Positions 11,734 to 23,459 of a stretch of 64,000 nucleotides of DNA are shown here, one piece after another. The stretch is taken from NCBI GenBank assembly GCA_014155875.1, contig JACEFZ010004203.1, positions 298,501 to 362,500 on the forward strand, read 5' to 3'. Under the pieces are notes generated by a model. It did no database searches and was not told the DNA's origin. It was given only the letters and a program-made list of their open reading frames with translations. Within the stretch, counting starts at the first letter, position 1. Every line of letters begins with the position of its first letter. Source of the DNA: Cepaea nemoralis. Lineage: Eukaryota; Mollusca; Gastropoda; Stylommatophora; Helicidae. A program made the position numbers and the translations under genes.

Positions 11734-11825
<92 letters not shown>
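11733..11825. repeat. Compound (CA)n(GA)n microsatellite
   Basis: About 26 CA units followed by about 20 GA units. Confidence 0.97.
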
Positions 11826-11829
<4 letters not shown>

Positions 11830-11999
11830 ATACACGACATGGGGGTGGAGTGGACACCGTTGTATATGTTGATATATTCACCCGTGCATCTGACATCGTT
11901 ATGCAGTTGGCTTATTTGCACCTGCACGCAGGATACACGTGCGTACATCATGGGAAGGGTTTACGCTAGTCAAGAGTGCATTGTCACTCATGCTTATTT

Positions 12000-12447
12000 A
12001 GGTGTAGGCGGAGATGTTAACAGCAACACTCGCTCATATAGGTGTATGCGGAGATGTTAACTGCAACACTCGCTCATATAGGTGTAGCAGAGATGTTAAC
12101 AGCAACACTCGCTCATATAGGAGTAGGCGGAGATGTTAACTGCAACACTCACTCATATAGGTGTAGGCGGAGATGTTAACTGCAAAACTCGCTCATATAG
12201 GTGTAGGCAGCAATGTTAACAACAACACTCGCTCATATAGGTGTAGGCGGAGATGTTAACAGCAACACTCGCTCATATAGGTGTAGGCGGAGATGTTAAC
12301 TGCAACACTCGCTCATATAGGTGTAGGCGGAGATGTTAACTGCAACACTCGCTCATATAGGTGTAGGCGGAGATGTTATCTACAACACTCGCTCATATAG
12401 GTGTAGGCGAGCATGTTAACAACAACACTCGCTCATATAGTTGTCCA
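12000..12447. repeat. 40-bp minisatellite, about 11 units
   Basis: Unit of the type 'gctcatataggtgtaggcgg' + 'agatgttaactgcaacactc', with a few variants (agcagagatg, agcaatg, gagcatg). Confidence 0.95.
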
Positions 12448-12540
12448 TGCACCGGACCACAGAGCCATCTGTAAACACCACTGCATCGCCCTCTTCATTG
12501 TTTTCGTGTATTAGTGCTTAAACCCGTGTGTCTGTTATTT

Positions 12541-12546
12541 TGTTAA

Positions 12547-12591
<45 letters not shown>

Positions 12592-12720
12592 CGACAGATC
12601 AACCTCATTGCACATCGAACCATTCAGTCCATAATTATTCGGATCCCCTCCTCAGTAAATCCCGCAGCGCGTAGCGGCTCACGACACCAGTTCTGTGTTG
12701 GTTTATCACTCTTCTTTGGC
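12541..12720 (-). mobile_element. SINE 3' end with expanded (TTAG)n tail
   Basis: On plus, about twelve TTAG units are followed by tcgacagatcaacctcattg, the 3' body shared with SINEs at 6530 and 13581. So the element is on minus with its tail at 12541. Confidence 0.6.
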
Positions 12721-13410
12721 TTCCTGCGTAGTGTTCTTGTTTGGCCACGCCTCTTTTAATTTGCTGTTCTCGCAGCCTGGCCATGGTTGTAGATTCAGTC
12801 ATCGCTTGGATCTTGTAAATGACTTACCTATCGTAGAGCATTCAGAATGTCTGCCTGTCCTAGGCTCGTACGCCTGCCACAGTAGCCTTACCTGCAAGCC
12901 TGTCAGCCTGCTCATTCCCTTGTACACCCGCATGCCCTGGCACAGATACTTCCGGTCAAGATGGCGGCGGACGGTCGTGTTTTGTAACCGTTCTCTTTTT
13001 CGCGTAGGAGATGGATATTTTCATCTTTTGCGTGTAATTTTTGTGACAGGATGTAAAACCAGGAGTTTCTTTCTCAAGATCTTCGGCGATGCTACGGAGT
13101 TGGTGAATTGACCGAAGCAATCCTTCAGTGAATACTTCCGTATGTCTACTGCCGCGGAATCTTGCTCTCGTCGTTTGTGTCAAGAGTGATATGGACAGAG
13201 ATAGTAGTACGGGAATCTGCTGGCATTGGTGGTCTACTCCCTTCACAAGGTTGAATTCTGAGTGAAAGTGATGTATACGCAGGTATGACACACTCCCTGG
13301 GCTAAGAAACGAAGGAAAACAAATGAGGAAGAGGTCAAGAAGAAGAAAAAAGAGAAAGGTATAGATGAACAAGATAAAGACGGAGAGGAAGAGGGTAGGA
13401 GGAGGAAGAG
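12721..13410. other. No gene recognised
   Basis: No coding signal, splice-linked exon or repeat family recognised. Confidence 0.4.
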
Positions 13411-13559
13411 CAGCAGCAGCAGCAGCAGCAGTAGCAGAAGAAGAAGTAGAAGAAAGCAGAAGAAGAAGAAGAAGAAGAAGAAGAAGAAGAAGAAGAAGAA
13501 GAAGAAGAAGAAGAAGAAGAAGAAGAAGAAGAAGAAGAAGAAGAAGAAGAAGAGAAGAA
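13411..13559. repeat. (GCA)n then (GAA)n microsatellite
   Basis: Short GCA run (13411-13431), then a long GAA array. Continues after the SINE that follows. Confidence 0.95.
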
Positions 13560-13580
13560 GTCGCTTAAAATGTCGCTTAA

Positions 13581-13818
13581 AAGTCGACAGGGTCGACTTC
13601 ATTGCACCGGGTTTTATCCCATATGGCTCCGTGGTTTTTCGCAGTGAACTGCCGAAAGCGTCGCACAAAACACGCATTCCGTAGCTCCCGCAACGACCCT
13701 CAGGAGTCTCCAAAAAGTGCACTCGTGAACGGAAGGACGCGGCCCGGAATCGAACCCACAACCTTCGGGGCCGGAGTCAGACGGCTTGACCACTTTGACA
13801 CGGACACTCCCAGAAGAT
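13581..13818 (-). mobile_element. SINE-1 inserted in a GAA array
   Basis: Minus strand. tRNA-like head: gtcaaagtggtcaagccg as A-box region, ggttgtgggttcgattcc as B box. The body (tgtgcgacgctttcgg, then ggataaaacccggtgcaatg) ends at gtcgactt. GAA arrays lie on both sides. Copies at 27873 (-) and about 47350-47840 (+). Confidence 0.82.
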
Positions 13819-13921
13819 GAAGAAGAAGAAGAAGAAGAAGAAGAAGAAGAAGAAGAAGAAGAAGAAGAAGAAGAAGAAGAAGAAGAAGAAGAAGAAGAAG
13901 AAGAAGAAGAAGAAGAAGAAG
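13819..13921. repeat. (GAA)n microsatellite
   Basis: About 34 GAA units, right-hand half of the array split by SINE-1. Confidence 0.97.
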
Positions 13922-14629
13922 ATAAAACAAAATGATAACAGTATTACTATCGCATACCTAAAATAAAGAACAATCATTACATTTTGTTGGCGAATACAAT
14001 TCTAAATCAGTTTTTGCTGCGTAATGTTTTCCTAACTGAAAATCCTGATAACGGTTTTGGCTCTCGGGGCTGATACGTCGCGGACAAAAAATTGATTCCT
14101 GAAAAATATTGTCTTCATTATTTCGGAAAAAATGTTCGCACATGTAAGGATAAATCTATAATATTATTATGCCAGCATAAAACGCTGCACTTTGAACGTA
14201 TATATCTCTGCAGTTAGCAAAATATATGATTAAAGAGCCTGTAGCAAATAACGTCTTGGAAAATGAAATTTTTTGACGACATAAAAAGCAATCATTGCTT
14301 GGAAAGAACCGTTATTTATATTTGTTTTGCGTTCGCTCTCTTTGAACTCAAGCGTAGTCCATAGACGCTACTTCTAGTAGCTTGAATGTTGCGTGTGGAT
14401 TAGCTTTCCCTATTACCAGTGTCCCTCGCCATCAGGAGAACCCACTTCGACTTCAGAGATACTTGTAATTTACGTCTCCAAGTCAAGGACGAGAAGTCAA
14501 CGTTTTAGTCCAACTGACCGGTGTAGGGGTTAAACCCCCTATCTCAGCATCAGCGCGCCGGACGTTTTAGAAGGAGCGCTCTTATCCATTCGGTCATGAT
14601 GACCTCCTGAACAGTAATATAGAGTGTAT
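13922..14629. other. No gene recognised
   Basis: AT-rich intronic DNA. 14400-14560 is a diverged copy of the dispersed repeat at 10780-10900. Confidence 0.4.
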
Positions 14630-14760
14630 TTTTATGACTGTGCATTGTTGGGTCCAAGTTTTGTATTCACCCTCTGTAAAGTTCATACAATATAATAGGT
14701 AAATACAAAACTTGGACCGGCAATATTTTCAAACACTGCACAGACATTAAAAATACACCC
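14630..14760. mobile_element. Inverted-repeat MITE, copy 2 (internally shortened)
   Basis: Same ends and centre as copy 1 (ctctgtaaagttcatacaat core), but the left arm lacks the gaaaatattgcc block. Confidence 0.82.
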
Positions 14761-14767
14761 TGTATTT

Positions 14768-14920
14768 GGAATGATTCTTGGAAGAATAGGGATGGCTCGA
14801 CAAGTACGAAGATGGACACGTGACATTGCAGACATCTCCGGCATAAATATGCATGAGGCAGGGGAACTAACAAAGGATCGAGTATCTCTTCGGTGGGCCG
14901 AGATTAGATGTCATTTGTTG
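14768..14920 (+). mobile_element. LINE H C-terminal fragment
   Basis: Open stretch GRIGMARQVRRWTRDIADISG then INMHEAGELTKDRVSLRW, which has the shape of the RxxRRWxDDI...A.DR..WR C-terminus of LINE polyproteins. Confidence 0.6.
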
Positions 14921-15357
14921 GAGAACAAGGGTGTTGAGGTGCTACATAGAACCTGTACTTTTGTGTGGATGTGAAGCGTGGACAATGAGCAGTCAAGCTG
15001 AAAAACATCTGATGGCTGAGGAAATGTGGTTTCTGAGCAATATGCAAAGAATACCATGGACAGACAGAAAAACCAATGAATAAGTTCTACAAGAAACAAA
15101 TGAAAATCGTAATCTGATTAGAGAAATTATATGTAGACAGTCAAAATTGTTTGGTCACGTTATGAGAAGAAATAAATTGGAGAACTTGGTGACAATTGAC
15201 AAGATCGAGGGGAAGAGAACAAGGGGAGGGTAGAGAAGTAAATACTAGATGTCTTGATCACGTGGCATAGTCAAGACAAGAACAATGAACTGGTTCACGT
15301 CTCTGGTGATCGAGTGAGATGGCGAAACATGACCACCCACGCTTATCGGCATGGCAC

Positions 15358-15360
<3 letters not shown>
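14921..15360 (+). mobile_element. LINE C 3' fragment
   Basis: Plus strand, decayed match to 23020-23445: 'gaagcgtggacaatgagcag', then 'gatggctgaggaaatgtgg', ending 'cggcatggcacatgatgatg', where its tail becomes the next array. Confidence 0.8.

Positions 15361-15449
<89 letters not shown>
15357..15449. repeat. (ATG)n microsatellite, about 31 units
   Basis: Begins in the LINE C 3' tail. The poly-Asp frame is an artefact. Confidence 0.97.
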
Positions 15450-15907
15450 AGACTTCCACAGATGACCTGTTACATTATGATAGTTCTTGATTCTAAAGCT
15501 GGTATCATTCCCTTATCTGAGTTGTTTCATAGCCAGTTGTGGAAAATACCGTGTATTATGTTACTGCACGAAAGTGCCTGCTTTCCTCTGTGTGCATGAT
15601 GAAGAAATAGGCCAGTAAACTAGTAAAGTAAACAACTCATTTACAAACATTAACGTCTGTTGAGTCTATGAAGCTCGCCCCATATTTTTATTTTAGACCA
15701 ATATGCACTCAAAAGATGGACACTTCTCTGAAGCGCTGCTAAATTGTGTGTTCTTTCTTGCACCCTAATAGGGTAGAATTCTACCGTAATCTAGGGTCTG
15801 TTAACTGTCAAAATAAGGACGATTGCTTGTGGTGTACATTTGCCTTTAAGCGTCCGTTCGCAGTGTTCTTTAATTCGCGCGTATATCTTCATATTAAATA
15901 CGCTGCT
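15450..15907. other. No gene recognised
   Basis: No repeat family or exon identified. Confidence 0.4.

Positions 15908-15985
<78 letters not shown>
15908..15985. repeat. (TA)n microsatellite, about 38 units
   Basis: Continuous TA array touching the LINE C tail on its right. Confidence 0.97.
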
Positions 15986-15987
<2 letters not shown>

Positions 15988-16130
15988 ATCAATCATGTGC
16001 CATGCCGGAAAGCGTGGGCGGTCATGATTCGCCATTTCACTCGATCACCAGAGTCGTGGATCAGCTCAGTGTTCCTGTCTCGTCCTGCCATGTGGCCAAG
16101 CCATCCAGGTATTTTCCTCTCGGTCTTCCT
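15986..16130 (-). mobile_element. LINE C 3'-end fragment
   Basis: Minus strand 3' end: 'catgtgccatgccggaaagc' region, with an ATTG tail passing into the TA array. Confidence 0.78.
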
Positions 16131-16614
16131 TATATATAAACGGCGATCTCCGTCTGTCTATCTGTCTGTATGTATGTATGTATGTCCTTTATGCGCTCGC
16201 GAACGGCCCATCCGATTGAGATGAAATTTTCTACACGCCTTCCTTTCATTCCAGCGCTGCCAACTGTCGTATTTTTTTTTCTTCTTCCTCCTCCTCCCTC
16301 CTCCCATTCCCAAAATACGTACGTAAATATATGATGATGATGAAAGAATCCCCGAACCAAAACGCTAGGGAAAGGGAAGAAAATGACGTGACTACACAGA
16401 ATCGTCACACGGCAATCATCATCATCATCAAGTGCCGTGCCGGCTGGCGTAGGCGTTCAACTCTGCTGCTGATATATATGCCTCCATGCCACGGCAATAT
16501 CAATAACAATTCATCTTTTTATGTGTAAGGAAGTTATCTACAGTCGTGTAGAAGGGAAGAACAATCAATGGAAGGACCGAAATCACAGAACCTAGACGAG
16601 TATGAATTCGGAAT

Positions 16615-19612
16615 GGCGAACGCCCTCCTCCTCTCTTCTCCTCCTGCCTCTACCTCCTCCCCTCCTCCTGCCTCTACCTCCTCCCTCCACCCTCCTCCTT
16701 TTCCTCCTCCCTCTACCTCCTCTCCCTCCTCCTTCTCCCTCTTCCTTCTCCCTCTTCCTCTCCCCTCCTCCTCCACCCTCCTCCCTCCTACTCCATCCTC
16801 CTCCCTCTACCTCCTCCCTCCTCCTCCCTCTACCTCCTCCCCCTCCCTCCTCCTTCTCCCCCTCCCTTCTTCCCTCCTCCTCCCTCTCCTCCTCCCTTCT
16901 CCTCATCCCTCCTACTCCCTTCTCCTCCTCCCTCCTCCTCCTCCCCTCCTCCCTTTTTCCTCCCTCTACCTCCTCCCTCTACCTCCTCCCGCCTCCTCCT
17001 TCCTCCACATCCCTCTTCCTCCTCCTCCCTCCTCATCATTCCTCCTCCTCCTCCTCCTCCCCCTTCTCCCTCCTCCTTCTAACTCTTCCTCCCTCCTCCT
17101 TCTCCCTCCACCTCCTCCCTCCTCCTCCATCCTCCTCCTCCCCCACCTGCGTTCCTCCTCCTCCTCCTCCTTCTCCCTCCTCCTCTCCTCCCTCTCCCTC
17201 CTCCTCCTCCTTCACCCTCCTCCTCCCTCCTCCTCCTTCACCCTCTTTCCTCCTCCTCCCTCCTCATCCTTCCTCCTCATCCCTCTTCCTCCTCCTCCCT
17301 CCTCATCCCCCTCCTTCTCCCCTTTCCCCCTCCTTCTCTTAATCCCTCCTCCACCCTCCTATTCCTCCCTACTCCTCCTCCTCCCTCCTCCTCCTCTCTC
17401 CGCCTATCTCGTCCTCCCTCCTCACTCCTCCACTCTCTTCCTCCTCCCTCCTCCTCCCTCTTCCTCCTCCTTCTCCCTCCTCCTACCTCCCTCCTCTTCC
17501 TTCCTCCTTCGCCCTCCTCCTCCTTCTCCTCCTCCCCTCCTACCCCTCCCTCCTCCCCCTCCTCCTCCTCCTCCCTCCTCCTCCTTCCTCCTCCCCCTCC
17601 TCCTTCCTCCTCCCCCTCTCCTCCTCCTCCCACCTCCTCCATTCTCCTCCTCCCTCCTCCTCCTCCCTCTACCTCCTCCCTCCTCCTCCCTTCACATTCC
17701 TCCTCCTCCCACTTCCTCCTCCTCCCTCCTCCTCATCCCTCCTCCTCCCCCTCCTCCTCTCTCCTCCTCCTCCTCTCTCCTCCTCCCTCCTCTCCCTTCA
17801 CAGTCCTCCTCCTCCCTCTTCCTCCTCCTCCCCCTCATCCTCTTCCCTCCTTCTCCTCCTGCTCCCTCTTCCTCCTCCCTCTTCCTTCTCCCTCCGCCTC
17901 CTCCCTCCTCCCACTCTCTCCTCCTCCTCCCTCCTCCTCCCTTCCCTCCTCCTCCCTTCTCCTCATCCCTCCCACTCCCTTCTCCTCCTCCCTCCTCCTC
18001 CTCCTATCTCCTCCTCCCTCCTCCCTTTTCCTCCCTCTACCTCCTCCCTCCTCCTCCCTCCTCCTCCTTCCTCCACATTCCTCTTCCTCCTCCTCCCTCC
18101 TCATCATTCCTCCTCCTCTCCTTCTCCCTCCTCCTTCTACCTCTTCCTCCCTCCTCCTTCTCCCTCCTCCTTCTCCCTCTTCCTCCTCCCTCTTCCTCCC
18201 TCTTCCTGCTCCCTCCGCCTCCTCCCTCCTCTTACTCTCTCCTCCTCCTCCCTCCTCCTCCCTCTCCCTCCTCCTCCCTCTCCTCCTCCCTCTCCCTCCT
18301 CCTCCCTCTCCTCCTCCCTTCTCCTCATCCCTCCTACTCCCTTCTCCTCCTCCCTCCTCCTCCTCTCTCCTCCTCCTCTCTCCTCCCTTTTCCTCCCTCT
18401 ACCTCCTCCCTCTACCTCCTCCCTCCTCCTCCTTCCTCCACATCCCTCTTCCTCCTCCTCCCTCCTCATCATTCCTCCTCCTCCTCCCTCCAACTCCCTC
18501 TCCTCCTCCTCCTTCTCCCTCCTCCTCCCCCTCTCTCTTCCTCCTCCTCCTCCTTCCCCTCCTCCTCCTCCGTCACCCTCCTCTCTCCTCCTCCTCCTTT
18601 TTCCTCCCTCCTCCTTCTCCCCTTTCCCCCTCCTTCTCTTAATCCCTCCTCCTCTTTCCTCCTCCCTCCTATTCCTCCCTACTCCTCCTCTCTCCGCCTA
18701 TCTCTTCCTCCCTCCTCCTCCCTCATCCACTCTCTTCCTCCTCCCTCCTCCTCCCTCTTCCTCCTCCTCCTCCCTCCTCCTACCTCCTCGACCTCCTCTT
18801 CCTTCCTCCTTCGCCCTCCTCCTCCCTTCTCCTCCTCCCCCTCCTACCCCTCCCTCCTCCCCCTCATCCCTCTCCTCCCTCCTCCTTCTTCCTCTCTCGT
18901 CCTCCCCTCCTCCTTCCTCTCTTCCTCATCCCTCCTCCTCCATTCTCCTCCTCCCCTCCTCCTCCCTCTACCTCCTCCTCCCTTCACATTCCTCCTCCTC
19001 CCTCTTCCTCCTCCTCCCTCCTCCTCCTCCCTCCTCCCTCCTCCTCCTCTCTCCTCCTCCTCTCTCCTCCTCCCTCCTCCTCCCTTCACATTCCTCCTCC
19101 TCCCTCTTCCTCCTCCTCATCCTCTTCCCTCCTTCTCCTCCCTTCTCCTTCTCCCTCTTCCTCCCTCTTCCTTCTCCCTCCGCCTCCTCCCTCCTCCCAC
19201 TCTCTCCTCCTCCCTTTCCCTCCTCCTCCCTCTCCTCCTCCTCCTGCGTTCTCCTCCTCCCTCCTTCTCTCTCCTCCTCCCTCTTCCTCCTCCCTCCTCC
19301 TCCCTCCTACCTCCTCCTTCTCCCTCTTCCTCCTCCCTCTTCCTGCTCCCTCCTCCTACTCTCTCATCCTCCTCCCTCCTCCTCCCTCTCCCTTCTCCTT
19401 CCTCTCCTCCTCCTCCCTCCTCCTCCTGCGTTCTCCTCCTCCCTCCTTCTCCCTCTTCCTCCTCCCTCCTCCTCCCCCTCCACCCTACTCCTCCCTCCTC
19501 TTCCTAATCCCTCCTCCTCCCTCCCTTTTCCTCCTGTCTCCTGTCTCCTCCTCCCTCCTCCTCCCTCCTCTTACCTCCTCCACCTCCCTCTTCCTCCTCC
19601 CTCCTCCATTTA
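16615..19612. repeat. 3-kb polypyrimidine (CCT/CTT-rich) tract
   Basis: Almost every base on the plus strand is C or T, in irregular TCC, CTC and TTC mixtures, with blocks of about 600-1200 bp repeated (16890-17120 resembles 18310-18500 and 17930-18110). The 979-codon Ser/Pro/Leu frame across it has no domain and only reflects lack of purines; opposite-strand Glu/Gly/Arg frames likewise. Not a gene. Confidence 0.93.
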
Positions 19613-19951
19613 CCCAAGACAGACAGACAGACAGACAGATAGTCGGGAACGGGATCTTATATGACTACTTATATGATTTAAATGAGATGCTCTCCACCAT
19701 GGGCTGGGCCGGGTCAGACAGACAGACAGACAGATAGACAGACAGACAGACAGATTGACGGTAACGGGAACGAGGACTTATATGACTACTTATATGAATT
19801 AAATGAGATGCTCCCCACCAGGAGTTGGGCGATGCCGGGCCGGGTCAGACAGACAGACAGATAGATAGTCGGGAACGGGAACTTATATGACTACTTATAT
19901 GAATTAAATGAGATGCTCCCCATCAGGGTCTGGGCGAAGCCGGGCCGGGTC

Positions 19952-19984
<33 letters not shown>

Positions 19985-20078
19985 GTCGGTAACGGGAACG
20001 AGAACTTATATAACTACTTATATGAATTACATGAGATGCTCACAACCAGGGTCTGGGCGAAGCCGGGCCGGGTCAGCT
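19613..20078. repeat. ~110-bp tandem unit containing (CAGA)n blocks, about 4 units
   Basis: Each unit has a CAGA run of variable length, 'agtcgggaacgggaactt', 'atatgactacttatatgaat', 'taaatgagatgctcc' and 'gccgggccgggtcag'. The CAGA block differs in length between units while the rest is conserved. Confidence 0.92.
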
Positions 20079-20079
20079 A

Positions 20080-20082
<3 letters not shown>

Positions 20083-20120
<38 letters not shown>
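20083..20120. repeat. (TA)n microsatellite
   Basis: About 18 TA units between the 110-bp tandem and LINE B. Confidence 0.95.
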
Positions 20121-20121
<1 letters not shown>

Positions 20122-20691
20122 CATCACAAGGGAAGAAATACAAACTAGAATCAATTCTGGAAATAAGATATACTATGCACTACAACATCTACTAAAATCA
20201 AATGCGCTATCTCGTAACACCAAAATCACAATATACAAAACACTGATCAGACCAGTTGTGCTGTATGGCTCTGAAACCTGGAGTACAACGAAAGGAGACG
20301 AAGCCTTGTTACAAACCTTTGAGAACAAAGTTTTAAGACGCATCTTTGGACCCATTAGGGATACACAAAGTGGAGCGTGGAAAAGAAGAAGTAACAATGA
20401 CATTTATGATCTGTTTAAGTCCCCGCTAATCACTGGTATCATGAAGGCTAATAGATTACAATGGCTGGGGCATATAGAAAGAATGGAAGACAATAGGGAA
20501 ACAAAACTCGCTTACACTCAGGAAATAAATGACCGTAGACCCCGAGGTAGACCAAGAAGACGGTGGAGAGATAATATATACACAGACCTACAAGCACTTG
20601 GAATCAACGACTGGCAAGAGAAGGTCAACCAGAGAGACGAATGGAGACGGATTGTATCTGCAGCAAAGAACCTCAATGGCTCGGAACGCTG
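20121..20691 (+). mobile_element. LINE B 3' part, youngest-looking copy
   Basis: Plus strand, 5'-truncated. Uninterrupted frame from about 20258 to 20692: MLYGSETWSTTKGDEALLQT, FENKVLRRIFGPIRD, RLQWLGHIERMEDNRE, PRGRPRRRWRDNIYTDLQ, EWRRIVSAAKNLNGSER, stop. Upstream RNTKITIYKTLIRPVV is in another frame. It ends at the stop codon, whose TGA begins the GAA tail. Confidence 0.88.
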
Positions 20692-20771
20692 AAGAAGAAG
20701 AAGAAGAAGAAGAAGAAGAAGAAGAAGAAGAAGAAGAAGAAGAAGAAGAAGAAGAAGAAGAAGAAGAAGAA
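20692..20771. repeat. (GAA)n microsatellite grown from the LINE B tail
   Basis: About 26 GAA units starting at the LINE B stop codon. Confidence 0.97.
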
Positions 20772-20847
20772 TACATATACATATATATAAAGTGTTACAA
20801 CTATAGCAACGAACGCTTTCTTATTTTCTTGGCTGTATAAGACTGTG

Positions 20848-20864
20848 TGCGCGCGCGCGCGCAC

Positions 20865-20914
<50 letters not shown>
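20848..20914. repeat. (CG)n/(CA)n microsatellite
   Basis: A short GC run then about 26 CA units. Confidence 0.95.
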
Positions 20915-20917
<3 letters not shown>

Positions 20918-20919
20918 CG

Positions 20920-21285
20920 CATAATCAAACGGATATGTGTGATGGTTTTTTCGTGCTAAGCAGTATTGAATCTTGTCGGAATGTCCTATATTGCCGAACC
21001 GGCTAGTCGCACTGATGTGCAATTTGTCGCACCTTCACCCCACAGCCAACAATTACTGCAGCCAGATTGAAGAGATTTTCACAAACGTAGACATTTCCAA
21101 AGATACTTCCTAATCGATGTCTGAAATGTTTTAACAACGTTAAATTTTTCTCCGAGGCGCTGATATAGAAATTGTATCATTATTAGATGCAGTGTGTGAT
21201 CGCTAACAGGCGTCGCGATTTCTGACAATTTACTGGATGGAGAAAGGGTTTAATAAAGTCTATACGTGTTAAAGAAAAGACCCTG
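20920..21285. other. No gene recognised
   Basis: No repeat family or exon identified. Confidence 0.4.
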
Positions 21286-21289
21286 GATA

Positions 21290-21530
21290 TGACACACATT
21301 GAGAAAACCCGAGGACAGCATAATTAGACTCTCGCTTTTGTGGAACTCCACAAGGCAAACGAAATACGCGAGACCTAAAATATACGGAGAAGACAAGTAC
21401 AGACAGAAATGAATAATATTAGGAAGAAATAGTGGGAGCTACAGGACATAGCAAAAGGAAGGACGGCTTGTCGTGGTTTGGTTGAGGGCATATGCCTTAA
21501 TGGGGGATAAAAGGCAGAAGAAGCTAAGAA
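21290..21530 (+). mobile_element. LINE D 3'-end fragment
   Basis: Plus strand: 'tgtggaactccacaaggcaa', 'aggacatagcaaaaggaagg' and 'cgtggtttggttgaggg', ending near 'aaggcagaagaagctaagaag'. Same family as 6330-6985 and 51985-52320. Confidence 0.7.
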
Positions 21531-22129
21531 GTGTTTAGTTTCGTGGATTTAAACAATTATTACAAATAAGAGAGTTCTAGAAAAACGCAATATAAACATG
21601 TTGTCGTGGGAAAAAAAGGGGGGGGGGGGAATAAGCAATAGATAGTACTTTAGTGAAATCAAGAAATGATCTTCTTCTTCTTATGACGTTGGTGGTCATG
21701 TCTTCCCACTTGTGCACGGTCAGGATATATGAGACACCTGAGAAACATGTGGTGTGTCATTGGTTTTCTTCTCGGTATTGATCATCTAAGATGTTTACCG
21801 CAGCCATTGTCTCTACAAAGAGATCCTCTGTCTAACTTCGTGAAACTTGAGACCATAACCAAGGATTGTCTGTCGGATGCCCTCCAGCTTCATCCACCAC
21901 CATCTCTCATGGTTTAATGTTACCCTGAGATGAGGGATAAACGGGCACTCTACCTTGCCTAAGAGTGTATCGTAGGCTAGCTGCTGGAATGAGAAAACTT
22001 ACTTCTACTATGACAGAGGATACACCTACCCGCCCCAGATATACTGATCTACCGAAAAGCCTAAAGGACGGACCCGTTGATGGCAAAAGAGTCTAAAGCT
22101 ATAGAAAAAAGAAACACTGGCTAATAAAT
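21531..22129. other. No gene recognised
   Basis: Includes a 10-G run near 21617. Nothing else named. Confidence 0.4.
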
Positions 22130-23450
22130 TGAATCGTATCTCGGATATGAAAATACTTTTGTCATACCAAACGTGAATGTTTAGAAAGAACAGTATTAAA
22201 AGGTATGTTTGTCTCTTGGTAGACTAGGCACTGACCCATCATGACGACGACAAACGTAGAACAATAAAATCATTCCAGGCATGATAATAAACGAGGCAAA
22301 GGAAGCCGACAAAGGACTGAGAGTTCTTTGATATAGAAAAGCATTAGGTAATGCATGTATCAACGATGATATACATCTTTGCTTTATTGACTACACAAAG
22401 ACTTTCGATAGAGTTAGACATGTCAACATGGTAGATATGCTTGCAGATCTACAAATTGATGGGAAAGACATTAGACTTATAAAACACATATACTGGAAAC
22501 AACAAGCTGCCATAAGGATTGATAATGAAGTGGGAAAATATCAGCCTATTAAGAGAGGTGTTAGGCAGGGATGCGTAATGTCTCCAGATATTTTTTCCCT
22601 ATACGGTGAAAATTATTTTCAGAAATGTAGAAGATATAAATGGAATCAGCATTGGAGGACGAAACATCAATAACTTTAGATATGCAGATGATACAGTATT
22701 GAATGCAGACAATGGGCAGCATCCGCAACAATTATTGCACACAGTGAACAACTGGGGTTAGAATTAAATTGTAAAAAGACACAGATTATGGTCGTCACTA
22801 GGAAGAACGAAATACCACCATGTAATATACAAGTAAATGGGAATATTCTTCAACAAGTGAATAGGTACAACTGTTTCAGAACAGTCATAACATCTGATGG
22901 GTGATACATTGAAGAGATTAGAATAAGAATCGTCATGGTGAAAGTAGCCTTTAGCAAGATGAAAAACATTACTGACCAATAAAAAGATGTCAACTGAAAC
23001 GAGAAAAAGAGTGTTTAGGGGCTACATAGAGTATGTTCTTTTGAATGGATGTGAAACATGGACAATGAGCAGTCAAGCTGAAAAACATCTGATGGCTGCA
23101 GAAATGTGGTTTCTGAGGAAAATGCAAAGAATACCATGGACAGACAGAAAAGCCAATGACCAAGTACTACAGGAGACAAATGAAAATCGTAAATCGATTA
23201 GAGAAATTAGACGTAGACAGTCAAAATGTTTTGGACATGTTATGAGAAGAAATGGATTGGAGAACTTGGTGACAACTGGCAAGATCGAAGGGAACAGACC
23301 AAAGGGGAAGACCGACAAGAAAATACCTGGATGGCTTGGCAACATGACATGGTCGAGACAGGAACATTGAGCTGATCCACGATTCTGGTGATCGAGTGAA
23401 ATGGCGAGTCATGACCGCCCACGCTTTCCGGCATGGTACATGATTGATTG
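22130..23450 (+). mobile_element. LINE C, longest copy: reverse transcriptase to 3' tail
   Basis: Plus strand. CFIDYTKTFDRVRHVNMVDML (motif A), GVRQGCVMSPDIFSLY (motif B), FRYADDTVL (motif C, about 22676), then MSTETRKRVFRGYIEYVLLN, WFLRKMQRIPWTDRK and CFGHVMRRNGLENLVTTGKI. Frames change several times. It ends in an ATTG tail at 23437-23457. Family copies at 8375, 9060, 14921, 15986, 51430 and 55155. Confidence 0.85.
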
Positions 23451-23459
23451 ATTGATGTA

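Noticed and set aside
12000..12447. CRISPR-like array with 40-bp period
   Set aside because: The entire unit is repeated; no variable spacers.
16568..19507. 979-codon Ser/Pro/Leu open frame
   Set aside because: Caused by a pure C/T tract in which stop codons cannot occur; no domain, no start context, all frames alike.
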